Shown in pieces: positions 47,910-56,939 of a stretch of DNA of 64,000 bases. Origin of the DNA: Syntrophales bacterium (GTDB lineage Bacteria; Desulfobacterota; Syntrophia; Syntrophales; PHBD01); NCBI GenBank assembly GCA_035363115.1, contig DAOSEM010000001.1, positions 1,054,001-1,118,000 on the forward strand, written 5' to 3'. Under the pieces are notes generated by a model. It was given only the letters and a program-made list of their open reading frames with translations, ran no database searches and was not told the origin of the DNA. The position numbers were made by a program, and so were the translations under genes. How positions within the stretch are numbered: the first letter of the stretch is position 1; every line of letters starts with the position of its first letter.

Positions 47910-49207
47910 AGAGCGACGCTCAGGACATTTTCCGTGCAGCCCTCCGGGCGGTGGACCCGTTCGAGTGCGTCCGCCGTCATGCCGGCCGGGTCGAGGCCCG
48001 TCTCCGGGAGGAGCGCTGCGGGAGGCTGGCCGTCGTCGCCTTCGGGAAAGCCGCCTGCGCCATGACGCGGGGTCTCCTGGAAAGCCTGCCCGGCTGTGAT
48101 GCCCCGGGAATCGTCGTCACGAAATACGGCCATGCCTCCGGCACCGTTCTGCCGGAGCGGATCGCCGTCTTCGAGGCGGGCCATCCCGTGCCGGATGAAA
48201 ACGGGGTGTCGGCGACGGTCCGGGCCGTCGATCTCGCCCGCTCCGCCGGGGCGGACACCCTGGTTACCTGCCTCGTCTCCGGCGGCGGCTCGGCCCTCCT
48301 GGCTGCGCCTTGCGAAGGTGTCACCCTCGGGGAGAAACAGGAGATGACCCGGCTCCTGCTCGATGCCGGGGCGGACATCGTGGAGCTGAACACCGTGCGG
48401 AAGCACGTGTCCCGGGTGAAGGGGGGGCGCCTCGCGGAGGATGCCGCACCCGCCGGTGTGATGTCACTGATCCTCTCCGACGTGATCGGCGACCGGCTGG
48501 ACTCCATCGCCTCCGGTCCGACGGCACCCGACGAAACCACCTACGGCGAAGCCCTTCGGGTCCTTGAGCGTTACCGTCTTGCCGGGCGGGTCCCCGGCAG
48601 TGTTCTCCGGACACTGGAGCGGGGGGCCCTGGGGGAGATCCCCGAGACGCCCAAGCCGGGATCGCCCCTCTTCGAACGGGTGGAAAACGTCATTGTCGGG
48701 AGCAACCGGCTGGCCCTGGAAGCCGCGCAGGAGAAGGCCCGGGAGATGGGCTACGAGGTGGTTGTCCTGACGTCGGAGCTGCGGGGCGAGGCCCGGGACG
48801 CGGCCCGCCTGCTGGCGGGGAAGGCCCGGGAGGCCCGCTCCGGAAGGACGGGCGGCGGCCGGCCCCTCTGCCTGATCTCCGGCGGGGAGACCACCGTGAC
48901 GGTGAGGGGAAACGGAACCGGCGGGCGCAATACGGAGCTGGCCCTGGCCTTCGCCCTCGAAATCGAGGGGCTGGACGGGATCACGCTCCTCTCCGCCGGC
49001 ACGGACGGAACGGACGGTCCCACCGACGCGGCCGGGGCCTTTGCGGACGGGAATACCGCCGTCGAGGCCCGCCGGGCCGGGCTCGATCCGGAGGCCTTCC
49101 TCGGGAACAACGACTCTTATCATTTTTTCAAAAAGGCCGGAGGGCTCCTGGTGACGGGGCCGACCGGCACCAACGTCATGGACATCCAGATCCTGCTTCT
49201 CCGTTAG
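47906..49207 (+). CDS. glycerate 2-kinase (MOFRL family)
   Basis: 433 residues. Phosphorylates D-glycerate with ATP, giving 2-phosphoglycerate, in the cytoplasm. Family markers are VAFGKAACAM near the start, VSGGGSALLAAP (phosphate-binding loop), NTVRKHVSRVKGGRLA with the catalytic lysine, LSDVIGDRLDSIASGPT, and in the C-terminal MOFRL domain GGETTVTVRGNGTGGRN and SAGTDGTDGPTDAAGA. The length is normal for the family. The ATG at 47906 overlaps the previous stop codon and has GGGAGACGGG upstream; longer in-frame starts would run back through the upstream gene. It could feed glycerate into lower glycolysis, where the phosphoglycerate mutase at 61610 also acts. Confidence 0.93.
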   Translation: MKSDAQDIFRAALRAVDPFECVRRHAGRVEARLREERCGRLAVVAFGKAACAMTRGLLESLPGCDAPGIVVTKYGHASGTVLPERIAVFEAGHPVPDENGVSATVRAVDLARSAGADTLVTCLVSGGGSALLAAPCEGVTLGEKQEMTRLLLDAGADIVELNTVRKHVSRVKGGRLAEDAAPAGVMSLILSDVIGDRLDSIASGPTAPDETTYGEALRVLERYRLAGRVPGSVLRTLERGALGEIPETPKPGSPLFERVENVIVGSNRLALEAAQEKAREMGYEVVVLTSELRGEARDAARLLAGKAREARSGRTGGGRPLCLISGGETTVTVRGNGTGGRNTELALAFALEIEGLDGITLLSAGTDGTDGPTDAAGAFADGNTAVEARRAGLDPEAFLGNNDSYHFFKKAGGLLVTGPTGTNVMDIQILLLR

Positions 49208-49221
49208 GAAAGGAGGATGCC

Positions 49222-50781
49222 ATGCAGTGCTTCGAAAACGGCGTCTTTGTCTCCTGCGAGGACGAAAACCGCGTCTTTTCCGTTCTTGTCGAGGACGGCG
49301 GCCGGATCCTCTTCACCGGCGACGAGGTCCCGGGGATGTACCGCGATGTACCGTCCCGGGTCGATCTCGGGGGAGCCTGCGCCGTTCCCGCCTTCGGGGA
49401 CACGCACCTCCACTTCGCCTCCTACGCCCTGTTCCAGGCAACCCTGGACGTCCGCGACGCCCGGAACTTCTCCGAGCTGGGCGAGGCCGTCCGCGCCTAC
49501 GGGGAGGCCAACCCGCGGGAAAAGGTCATCCTGGCCTTCGGCTCCTCCGCCCACACGGTGGAGGAGCGGCGGCTGCCGAACCGGCGCGATCTCGACACCG
49601 TCACCTCCCGGCCGCTCCTCATCGTGAAGTACGACGGCCACGCGGCCATGGCCAACTCAGCGCTCCTGGCGAAACTCCCCCCTGCCGTAGCCAGAAGGCC
49701 CGGCTTCGAGGGGGAGGACGGATGGCTCTTCCAGGAGGCCTTTTACGAGGGCGTGAACGCCATCACGAAGTCTGTCTCGCCGCTTCAGCTCTTCCGGAAC
49801 CTCATCGGCGGGAACGACGCCCTCGCCGAAAAGGGGATCGGCTTCGCCCACACCTCCGAGGGCGTCGGGTTTCCCCTCGATCTCGACGTCGACCTGATGC
49901 GCCTTGCCGCCCGGGGGCTCCCCCTGGATTACACGGTCTTCTTCCAGACGCTGGAGGTCAAAAAGGCCCTCCGCCGGAAGCTGCCGCGCATCGGCGGCTG
50001 CTTCGCCACGGCCCTGGACGGCTGTTTCGGCTCCGAGGACGCGGCCCTCCGGGAGCCGTACTCGAACGGCACGGGCAATCGGGGCGTCCTGTTCTACGAC
50101 CAGGACCGCGTTGATGCCTTCGTCAGGGAGGCGAACCGGGCGGGCCTCCAGGTGGCCCTCCACGCCATCGGCGACGCCGCCGTCGAGCAGGCCGTCCACG
50201 CCTTCGAGGCGGCCCTGGCGGACTTCCCGAGGACGGATCACCGCCACATCGTGATCCACGCGGACCTCATCCCGGAGCCCCTCCTGGACCGGGCCGCCCG
50301 GCTGGGACTCTGCCTCGCCGTCCAGCCCGCCTTCCTGGACTGGAAGCAGGAGCCCATGGAATACCTGGAGCGCATCCTGGGGGACCGGGCCGACAGCCTG
50401 ATTCCCCTGAAGAGCATGCTCGACCGCGGCCTTACCGTGGCCGCCGGCTCCGACGCCCCCTGCACCCTGCCGGACCCCATGGCGGGCATCCACGCCGCCT
50501 GCAACCACCCGAACCCGGCGGAGCGCGTCTCTGTTCTCGACGCGCTCCGGATGCACACGAGCCGGGCCGCCCGGCTGTCCTTCGACGAGGAGAAGCGGGG
50601 GACCCTGACGGAGGGAAAGCTCGCCGACTTCGCTCTCCTCGGCGCGAACCTGCTGGAGACGCCGGCGGAGAGGCTCCGGGACATCGGGGTGACGGGCCTG
50701 TACCTGAGGGGGAAGCCCTTTGAAAGGAAGATCCGGGGCCCCCTGGATCTCCTCCTGGGGGCCCTCGGAGGGAAGGGCTGA
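49222..50781 (+). CDS. amidohydrolase (YtcJ-like metal-dependent hydrolase)
   Basis: 519 residues of the amidohydrolase superfamily, TIM-barrel metal hydrolases acting on C-N or C-O bonds. The first metal motif is THLHF (His62, His64). Also visible are the family's LIVKYDGHAAMANSALL, LHAIGDAAVEQAVHAF, HIVIHADLI and the C-terminal AAGSDAPCTLPDP with the conserved Asp. The ending TEGKLADFALLGANLL is the small beta-sandwich domain that normally follows the barrel. A strong AGGAAAGGAGG site lies before the ATG, 14 bases after the glycerate kinase gene, so it is likely the third gene of that operon. It converges with the acyl-CoA dehydrogenase gene with a single base between stop codons. Substrate not predictable. 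Confidence 0.9.
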   Translation: MQCFENGVFVSCEDENRVFSVLVEDGGRILFTGDEVPGMYRDVPSRVDLGGACAVPAFGDTHLHFASYALFQATLDVRDARNFSELGEAVRAYGEANPREKVILAFGSSAHTVEERRLPNRRDLDTVTSRPLLIVKYDGHAAMANSALLAKLPPAVARRPGFEGEDGWLFQEAFYEGVNAITKSVSPLQLFRNLIGGNDALAEKGIGFAHTSEGVGFPLDLDVDLMRLAARGLPLDYTVFFQTLEVKKALRRKLPRIGGCFATALDGCFGSEDAALREPYSNGTGNRGVLFYDQDRVDAFVREANRAGLQVALHAIGDAAVEQAVHAFEAALADFPRTDHRHIVIHADLIPEPLLDRAARLGLCLAVQPAFLDWKQEPMEYLERILGDRADSLIPLKSMLDRGLTVAAGSDAPCTLPDPMAGIHAACNHPNPAERVSVLDALRMHTSRAARLSFDEEKRGTLTEGKLADFALLGANLLETPAERLRDIGVTGLYLRGKPFERKIRGPLDLLLGALGGKG

Positions 50782-50782
50782 G

Positions 50783-52648
50783 TCAGCGGGCGAAGCCGCC
50801 GTCGGGGATGTCCAGCATCGACAGGTCCTCGCTCCGGATCGCCTTCGCCGTGGCGCCGGCCTCCGGCAGGACGTGCTTGATGAAATAGCGGGCCGCCGCG
50901 ATTTTCCCGGCATAGAAGGACGCTTCCGCGTCGCCGTCGATCCAGGCGGACCGTGCGGCCGGGTCCGATGCATTTACTCCCGCCGCCACGGCCAGCGCCG
51001 CCAGGCTCTTCTCCGCCACGCCGGCGCCCCAGAGCAGAAGCCACCCCAGGACCACCTTTCCCATCAGCATCAGGAACGGGTAGGCGTTGCCCACGGGGAT
51101 CATGAACTTTCCCGCCCTGGCCGAGGAGGCGAAGAACATCGCAAGCTCCGCCAGCAGGTTCGCCGCCTCCTGGACGTCCGCCGCCAGGTCCCCAAGCGTT
51201 TCGTGGTTCCGGCATTCCCCGACAGTCTTCGACATCTCCCCGAGGAGGCTCATGAAATAGAGGCCCTTCTTCATGCCGAGCTTCCGCCCCACCAGGTCCA
51301 GCGCCTGGATGCCGTTGGTGCCCTCCCAGATGGAGGCGATCTTGAGGTCCCGCATGAACTGCTCGACGGGGTACTCGGAGCAGAACCCGTAGCCTCCGTA
51401 GACCTGGACCGCCGTCTCGGTGACCCGGAAGGCCGAGTCGGAGCAGTAGGCCTTGCAGATCGGCGTCAGGACCTCGATCATGCCCCGTCCGCTCTCCCGG
51501 GCCGCCTCGTCGGGGTCGGACCGGACCCGGTCGGCCAGGAGGGCCGTGAAGTAGACGAGCATGCGGATCCCCTCCACGTGGGCCTTCATCCACAGGAGCA
51601 TGCGCCGCACGTCGGCGTGGCGGAGGATGGGGACCCGGGGGGCCTCGGGGTTTTTCATCTCCTCCAGGGCCGAGCCCTGTAGCCTCTCCCGGGCGTAGCG
51701 GACGGCATGGAGATAGGCGGCGGACGAGACTGCCAGGGACTGGAGGCCGACGCCGATGCGGGCCTCGTTCATGAGCTGGAACATGACCTTCATGCCCTGC
51801 CGCTCCTCGCCCAGGAGCTCCGCATAACAGTTCCCCTCGTCGCCGAAGGACAGGACGCAGGTGGCGCTTCCGTGGAGGCCCATCTTCTCCTCGATGGCGG
51901 TGACGGCGTAGTCGTTCCGCCGCCCCGGGGTGCCGTCGCCGTTCACCAGGAACTTGGGGACGAGGAAGATGGAGATGCCCCCCGTCCCGGGCGGGTCCCC
52001 CTCGATGCGGGCAAGCACCGGGTGGATGATGTTCTCCGTCAGGTCGTGGTCCCCGCTGGTGATGAACTGCTTGGTCCCCTGGATGCGGAACGTCCCGTCG
52101 GGCTGGCGGAAGGCCTTCGTCTTGATGTTGCCCACGTCGCTCCCCGCGTCGGCCTCGGTGAGGCACATGGTGCCGGCCCAGATTCCGGCGTACATCTTGT
52201 CCATGTAGCGCCGCTTCTGGTCGTCCGTTCCGTAGACCTCGATCAGGTGGGCCGCCCCCTGCGTGAGGTAGGGGTAGGAGAGGAAAGCGTCGTTGTGGAC
52301 GAACCACTCCTTGGCGGCCACCTCCATGACCAGCGGAAAGCCCTGGCCGCCCGCCTCGGGGGAGGCGATCATGCTGATCCAGCCCCCGTCCCGGTAGAGC
52401 TCATAGCAGCGGCGGAATCCCGGCGGCACGGACACGCTTCCGTTCTCCAGGCGGCACCCCACCCGGTCACCCTCGCGGAGCGTCGGGAAGAGGACCTCCG
52501 TGCCGTACTTCTCCGCCTCCTTCAGGGCCATGTCGAAGAGGTCCCGGGAGAAGGCGCCGTAGCGCTCCGTCCGGAACAGGGAATCGATGCCCAGCATCTC
52601 GTAGAGCACGAACCGCTGGTCCCGCTCGTCGACGATCACACCCGACAT
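50783..52648 (-). CDS. acyl-CoA dehydrogenase with C-terminal extension
   Basis: 621-residue flavoenzyme that oxidises an acyl-CoA to the 2,3-enoyl-CoA with FAD. Visible parts: FAD/substrate motifs CLTEADAGSD and IQGTKQFITSGDHDL, the central beta domain with EEKMGLHGSATCVLSF, the C-terminal helical domain with ETAVQVYGGYGFCSEYPVEQ and ASIWEGTNGIQALDLVGRKL, then an extra 140-residue domain. The extension and length match the group that includes 3-methylmercaptopropionyl-CoA dehydrogenases, but exact acyl specificity cannot be read. GGAGAATGAGG precedes the ATG. It is the last gene of a probable - strand operon with a DapA-type aldolase, cupin and TRAP importer, implying breakdown of an imported acid. 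Confidence 0.92.
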   Translation of the reverse strand: MSGVIVDERDQRFVLYEMLGIDSLFRTERYGAFSRDLFDMALKEAEKYGTEVLFPTLREGDRVGCRLENGSVSVPPGFRRCYELYRDGGWISMIASPEAGGQGFPLVMEVAAKEWFVHNDAFLSYPYLTQGAAHLIEVYGTDDQKRRYMDKMYAGIWAGTMCLTEADAGSDVGNIKTKAFRQPDGTFRIQGTKQFITSGDHDLTENIIHPVLARIEGDPPGTGGISIFLVPKFLVNGDGTPGRRNDYAVTAIEEKMGLHGSATCVLSFGDEGNCYAELLGEERQGMKVMFQLMNEARIGVGLQSLAVSSAAYLHAVRYARERLQGSALEEMKNPEAPRVPILRHADVRRMLLWMKAHVEGIRMLVYFTALLADRVRSDPDEAARESGRGMIEVLTPICKAYCSDSAFRVTETAVQVYGGYGFCSEYPVEQFMRDLKIASIWEGTNGIQALDLVGRKLGMKKGLYFMSLLGEMSKTVGECRNHETLGDLAADVQEAANLLAELAMFFASSARAGKFMIPVGNAYPFLMLMGKVVLGWLLLWGAGVAEKSLAALAVAAGVNASDPAARSAWIDGDAEASFYAGKIAAARYFIKHVLPEAGATAKAIRSEDLSMLDIPDGGFAR

Positions 52649-52702
52649 ATCCTCATTCTCCTTTCGTGATGCAGGAATGAACTGCCCGTTCGTTTTGTCC
52701 GT

Positions 52703-53758
52703 TCATGCCAGGTAGCCCTTCACGGGCAGCAGGGCCTGGCGCCGGAGGACCTCCCGGGTTGCCGCCAGGACGTCTCCGGGGATGCGCTCCCTCGCGTGCA
52801 GCATCGGGCCACGCCCGAGGTCCGCCGCGGGACCGAAGGCCAGGAAATGGTCCATGGCCTTGTTGGCGTTGGTGAAGGCGTTGCCCCACGGAAGCGGCCG
52901 GACGAGGGTGAAGACCTCGTTGATCGTGTCCGTCAGGCGCCGGGAAAGCATCACGGCGGTCCGCTCGTCATCCGTTTCCATTCCTTTGACCACCTCGCTC
53001 AATTCGCGTGCGAAGCAGTTGGCCGTGCTGAGGAGGAAGCCGTCATAGGGACCGCCGGCTTCCCGGAGCCACCGGGCGTAGTCCCCCTCGGCGCCCCGGA
53101 CGAGGAAAACCCCACCCTTGTCGACGGCGGAGGCAGCGATCCGGTCCGCGCCGCTGGAGTCCTTGAAGAAGACGAGGCGGGGATATTTTGCCGCGAGGCG
53201 GGCGAAGGTCTCCGGCGCGGTCTCGCTTTCCGTTACCTGGGGAAGCTGGTACAGGGCCGTCGGGAGGCCGAGGTCGAGGACCGCCGTGAGGCCCGCCTCG
53301 ATCTCCGCCTGTGTGAGGGAATTGCCGGCGGGAGGGCAGACGGTGAAGCCGGCAATGCCGCGGTCCGCCCAGCCGCGGATTGTTTTCTCTTCTCCGGCTT
53401 TCCCGGCCGGCCGGCCCGTGATCTTCAGCAGACCCGACAGGGTGCGCAGCACGTCCTCCGTTTTCCCGCGCAGCACGCCGATGAGGAGGCGGGAGCCGCG
53501 CCGGCGGGCCTGGGACAGGGCGAACTCCGTCACCCGGAGCGTCTCCTCCTCGTCCAGTTCCCAGCCGTCTCCCGTCGAGCCGGGGATCAGGTACCCCCCG
53601 ATCCAGGGAGAGATTGCGTCCAGGTGGGCCTCCATGCGGCCGAAGTCGATGGAGCCGTCCGGGCCGTAGTGGGTGAGAAGGGGGCACCACAGGCGGGGGA
53701 TCCCCCCGGGAAACAGGCCCCGCATCCAGGCCTGCCGAGTTTCCGGAACGGTCTTCAT
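52703..53758 (-). CDS. dihydrodipicolinate synthase / N-acetylneuraminate lyase family protein
   Basis: 351-residue class I aldolase of the DapA family. The Schiff-base lysine is Lys199 in VFFKDSSG and the catalytic tyrosine is Tyr170 in LYQLPQV; the 29-residue spacing fits the family. GSTGDGWELDEEE at 60-72 takes the place of the GTTGE substrate loop, with Asp-Gly instead of Glu-Ser, so it is probably not true DapA. The protein is about 60 residues longer than DapA (about 290). GGAGG precedes the ATG. Its place beside a TRAP importer, a cupin and an acyl-CoA dehydrogenase points to a catabolic retro-aldol or hydratase-aldolase role rather than lysine synthesis (inference). Confidence 0.88.
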   Translation of the reverse strand: MKTVPETRQAWMRGLFPGGIPRLWCPLLTHYGPDGSIDFGRMEAHLDAISPWIGGYLIPGSTGDGWELDEEETLRVTEFALSQARRRGSRLLIGVLRGKTEDVLRTLSGLLKITGRPAGKAGEEKTIRGWADRGIAGFTVCPPAGNSLTQAEIEAGLTAVLDLGLPTALYQLPQVTESETAPETFARLAAKYPRLVFFKDSSGADRIAASAVDKGGVFLVRGAEGDYARWLREAGGPYDGFLLSTANCFARELSEVVKGMETDDERTAVMLSRRLTDTINEVFTLVRPLPWGNAFTNANKAMDHFLAFGPAADLGRGPMLHARERIPGDVLAATREVLRRQALLPVKGYLA

Positions 53759-53834
53759 CGGTTGTCCTCCAGTTCAGAATGGGTGATTGCCTGTGACACC
53801 CCGGCCGCGCCCCCGCGTCTGGCGAGCCGTTCGA

Positions 53835-53967
53835 GGCGCGGGGGCTGTCACGGGGGCTCCCGCCGTCGCGGAAGCGTTTCCAGGTGTTACCGCTGTTGAA
53901 CCGGAGCCCCGGAGATGGAAACGCTTCCTGATTGCTCCTCTGGGACCCCCCGGCCGCGCCCCCGCGG
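53835..53967 (+). repeat. dyad repeat family, copy B, with flanking hairpins
   Basis: Left arm from GGCGCGGGGGCTGTCACGGG to GCCGTCGCG. The central perfect 13-bp stem is GGAAGCGTTTCCA (53870-53882) with TGGAAACGCTTCC (53916-53928). The right arm TGATTGCTCCTCTGGGACC continues to GCGCCCCCGCGG. On either side the arms can also pair outwards: CCCCGGCCGCGCCCCCGCG at about 53798-53816 with CGCGGGGGCTGTCAC, and CGCGCCCCCGCG at about 53955 with CGCGGGGGGATGTCACGGGG to about 54005. The whole gap 53785-54005 is thus three hairpins in a row, sitting inside a likely operon. Confidence 0.75.
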
Positions 53968-54005
53968 ATGGTGGGCCGTTCGTGGCGCGGGGGGATGTCA
54001 CGGGG

Positions 54006-54356
54006 CTACTCGTACTCCTTCGGCACGGCGCAGATCATGACGAGCGGCGCGTCCGGGGCGGTGTTCCTGTAGCGGTGCTTCTCCCCGGGGAGAACGAGGA
54101 CGAAGTCTCCCTTCTTCACGGGCCGTTCCTCGCCGCTCTCCAGGACGACGGCCCCTTCCCCCTCGATGAAGTAGTTCATGTGCTCGAAGGGGTGGGTGTG
54201 GTAGGGCGTGTGCCCGCCGGGCAGGATGGTGAAGACCCGGAACGAGAACACCGGAACTCCGTCGGCCTTTCCCAGGGGAACCTGCTTCCAGACGTCCTTG
54301 ACCCCCTCCATCGCCATGGGGTTCTTCTCCAGCTGGTCGAGACGGGTAATTTTCAT
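54006..54356 (-). CDS. single-domain cupin protein
   Basis: 116-residue cupin, a small metal-binding beta barrel. First motif GGHTPYHTHPFEHMNYFIEG supplies His53, His55 and His59, and the second, LVLPGEKHRYRN, supplies His94; these are the likely ligands. AGGAGG lies before the ATG at 54356. Longer in-frame starts exist but would overlap the permease gene and add a charged, non-cupin tail. It is in the TRAP-aldolase-dehydrogenase operon, so it may be an isomerase, a sugar-acid-binding protein or an accessory enzyme of the same catabolic route. Function not assignable from sequence. Confidence 0.85.
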   Translation of the reverse strand: MKITRLDQLEKNPMAMEGVKDVWKQVPLGKADGVPVFSFRVFTILPGGHTPYHTHPFEHMNYFIEGEGAVVLESGEERPVKKGDFVLVLPGEKHRYRNTAPDAPLVMICAVPKEYE

Positions 54357-54405
54357 GGCCTTCCTCCTGTCATACCGGATGATGTTGACATGGTGCGGCG
54401 CCGGA

Positions 54406-56415
54406 TCATTCGCCGGCGACGGCCCGATCGGCCTGGCCGGTTCCTCCGGCCGGGGGTTCCGGGCCGCCCTTCTTCTTTCGCAGAAACTGGGAGAGAAACG
54501 CCAGCGCAAAGAGGGCGATGCCGGTCAGGTCGGTTATCCAGCCGGGCTTGATCAGGAGGAGTGCCGCCGCCATCAGGGCGACCGTTTCGGGCCAGGTCGC
54601 CCGGATGAGCAGGCACCGCTGCACCGAGGCGGCCAGGCAGACGATTCCGAAGGCCGCCGTGCAGACGGCCAGGAAGATGCCCGGCCAGTGGCCGATCATC
54701 AGGAGCTCCGGGGCGTAGACGAACATGAAGGGGATGATGAAACCGGCGATGCCGAGCTGGAAGGCCGCCAGCCCCGTCTTCCAGGGGTCCGACCGGGCGA
54801 TTCCCGCGCCCGCGTAGGCCGCCAGGGCGACCGGCGGTGTGATGTCGGCCCTCGTGCCGAAGTAGAGGATGAACAGGTGGGCGGCGATGGCCAGGACACC
54901 CATGTCGACGAGAGCCGGGGCTACCAGCGACGTGATGATGATGTACTGGGCCGTCGTCGGCACGCCCATGCCCAGGAACAGGCAGGCGATCATCGTGAAG
55001 GGCAGGGCAAGGAACAGGTAGCCCTGGGAGGCGTCGATGACGAGGGACGAGAACTTCAGGCCCAGTCCCGTCATGGTGATGCTGCCGATGATGATGCCCG
55101 CCGCGGCGCAGGCGGCGGCGACCTGGACGGAGCCCACGGCCCCGTCGCGCAGGGCCTCCAGGATTCCGACCCCGAAGGCCTTCAGGGATTCCTTCCGGAC
55201 GACGGCCATGAGAAACGAGGTCAGGACCGTCACGGCGATGGCCCAGAAGACTGCCCGCTCGGGGGAGTAGTCTTCCATGAGGAAGTAGATGAGGGCGCCG
55301 ATGGAAAACAGGTGATGCCAGCCCCGTGCGAAGGCGCCGCGGATGCCGGGGAGCTCCGATTTGTCCAGGCCCTTGAGGCCGAGGGAGACGGCCCGGAAGT
55401 GGACCTGCATGAACGTGGCGAAGAAGGCCAGCGCGGCGGGGATGAAGGCGGCGACGCAGACCTTGAAGTAGGGGATCGCCAGGAACTCGGCCATGATGAA
55501 GGCCGCCGCGCCCATGACGGGCGGCATGATCTGGCCCATCGTGGAGGCCGAGGCCTCGACGCCCGCGGCGAAGTGGGCGGGATAGCCCGTCCGCTTCATC
55601 AGGGGGATCGTGAAGGAACCCGTGGTCACCGTGTTGGCCACGGAGCTTCCCGAGATCATCCCGAAAAACGTGGACGAAATGACCGCCGCCTTGGCGGGTC
55701 CTCCCCTCGTCCTCCCCGTGAGGGCGAAGGCGACGTCCGTGAAGAACTCCCCCGCCCCTGTCTTGCGCAGCAGGGTCCCGTAGAGGATGAAGAGGAGGAT
55801 GAAGTTGGCAGACACCCCGACGGGCACGCCGAAAATGCCGTCCGTGGACAGGGCGAGATAGGTCGAGAGGCGCTTGATGCTGTATCCCTTGTGGGAGATG
55901 AAATCGGGCAGCCAGGGCCCCAACAGGGCATAAAGGAGGAAGAACACGGCGATCAGCGTGACGGCCAGTCCCGTGGACCGCCGCGCGGCCTCCAGGACGA
56001 TCAGGACCATCAGGCTCCCCATGACCACGTCCAGGGTCTCGTAGGTACCGGCCCGGTTCATGATCGGCGTCGAGTAGAGGAAGATCCAGATGCAGATGGC
56101 CGCCGAGGCGATCAGGAAGACCCCGTCGAGGATCGACATGCGGTTCCAGGGAGAGCGCTTCTTCGAGAGGGGGTACAGGGCGAACACCAGGACCGACATG
56201 AAGAACCAGTGGAGAACCCGGTGGTCCAGGGCGAAGAAGGGGTGGGCGTAGGCGTAAAAGAGGTGGTAGAGGCTGGCCGCGACGGCAAAAACGGAGAGCA
56301 GCATCTTCGCGGCACCCCGGTACGTGCGCACCCGCTCGAATTTCTCGAGGATCTCCTGGCCGCGCTGTTTTTCTTCCTCGAATTCCCGCTGGAGGGTCTT
56401 TTCGATTTCCGGCAT
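54406..56415 (-). CDS. TRAP transporter fused permease (TAXI type)
   Basis: 669-residue inner membrane permease in which the small DctQ-like and large DctM-like subunits are fused, as usual for TAXI-type TRAP systems. The N-terminus is a cytoplasmic charged helix (EKTLQREFEEEKQRGQEILE). Four membrane spans then form the small-subunit part, followed by the large subunit with PVGVSANFILLFILYGTLL, ISGSSVANTVTTGSFTIPLM, STMGQIMPPVMGAAAF and GMGVPTTAQYIII. The transport energy would be a sodium or proton gradient. It lies 6 bases from the DUF1850 gene and is followed by a cupin. The ligand is unknown; the neighbouring genes suggest an organic acid. Confidence 0.95.
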   Translation of the reverse strand: MPEIEKTLQREFEEEKQRGQEILEKFERVRTYRGAAKMLLSVFAVAASLYHLFYAYAHPFFALDHRVLHWFFMSVLVFALYPLSKKRSPWNRMSILDGVFLIASAAICIWIFLYSTPIMNRAGTYETLDVVMGSLMVLIVLEAARRSTGLAVTLIAVFFLLYALLGPWLPDFISHKGYSIKRLSTYLALSTDGIFGVPVGVSANFILLFILYGTLLRKTGAGEFFTDVAFALTGRTRGGPAKAAVISSTFFGMISGSSVANTVTTGSFTIPLMKRTGYPAHFAAGVEASASTMGQIMPPVMGAAAFIMAEFLAIPYFKVCVAAFIPAALAFFATFMQVHFRAVSLGLKGLDKSELPGIRGAFARGWHHLFSIGALIYFLMEDYSPERAVFWAIAVTVLTSFLMAVVRKESLKAFGVGILEALRDGAVGSVQVAAACAAAGIIIGSITMTGLGLKFSSLVIDASQGYLFLALPFTMIACLFLGMGVPTTAQYIIITSLVAPALVDMGVLAIAAHLFILYFGTRADITPPVALAAYAGAGIARSDPWKTGLAAFQLGIAGFIIPFMFVYAPELLMIGHWPGIFLAVCTAAFGIVCLAASVQRCLLIRATWPETVALMAAALLLIKPGWITDLTGIALFALAFLSQFLRKKKGGPEPPAGGTGQADRAVAGE

Positions 56416-56421
56416 GCGATC

Positions 56422-56892
56422 TCACGCCCCACGTCGGACGATCCGGATCCGGATCAGGCTTCCTCCCGGCGCGATCTCCGCCAGGACGATCCTGCCGCCG
56501 CCCGCCCGAATCTCCTGGCGGGAGACGCGGCCGACCCGGAGCAGAAGCTCCCGGAAAGGCCGGTTCACCGTCACACGTGTCCGGTCTCCCCGGAAGGAAA
56601 TTTTGGCCTGCGGGTGCGATTCCAGCCCCGCGCCGTACCATTCGTACTCCTCCTCCACAAGGACAAAGCCCCCGTCGTCCCCGACCCGGAAAAGGTCCAG
56701 GACGGGCGTCCCGTCGGAAGAGTGGATGTACTCAAGGCGAAAGACGTCACCCGGCCTGACGGGGATTTCCCGGAGCAGGCCGCCGTCCGGGTGGCGAAGG
56801 ATCTGGAGGAAAAGGGAATCCGCACCCTCCGCCGCCCGGAAGACGGACAGCAGCAGGACCGCCGCCAGAAGCCATGTCGTCGTCCGCTTCAT
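56422..56892 (-). CDS. DUF1850 protein of the TAXI-TRAP system
   Basis: 156 residues with a signal peptide (core TTWLLAAVLLLSVFRAAEG, cleavage near residue 23). The body has the DUF1850 pattern: a strand ending FRLEYIHSSDGTPVLDLF and then EEYEWYGAGLES. DUF1850 proteins are typically encoded between the solute-binding protein and fused permease of TAXI-TRAP systems, as here, and are presumed periplasmic accessory parts. It is separated by 6 bases from the permease and 47 from the binding-protein gene. Confidence 0.88.
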   Translation of the reverse strand: MKRTTTWLLAAVLLLSVFRAAEGADSLFLQILRHPDGGLLREIPVRPGDVFRLEYIHSSDGTPVLDLFRVGDDGGFVLVEEEYEWYGAGLESHPQAKISFRGDRTRVTVNRPFRELLLRVGRVSRQEIRAGGGRIVLAEIAPGGSLIRIRIVRRGA

Positions 56893-56939
56893 CGGTGGAA
56901 AAGGCCCGGCCGGATGGACACCGGCCGGGCGGGATATCC

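Noticed and set aside
52703..53758. Aldolase considered as true DapA for lysine synthesis.
   Set aside because: The substrate loop GTTGE is changed, the protein is about 60 residues longer and the operon is catabolic in character.
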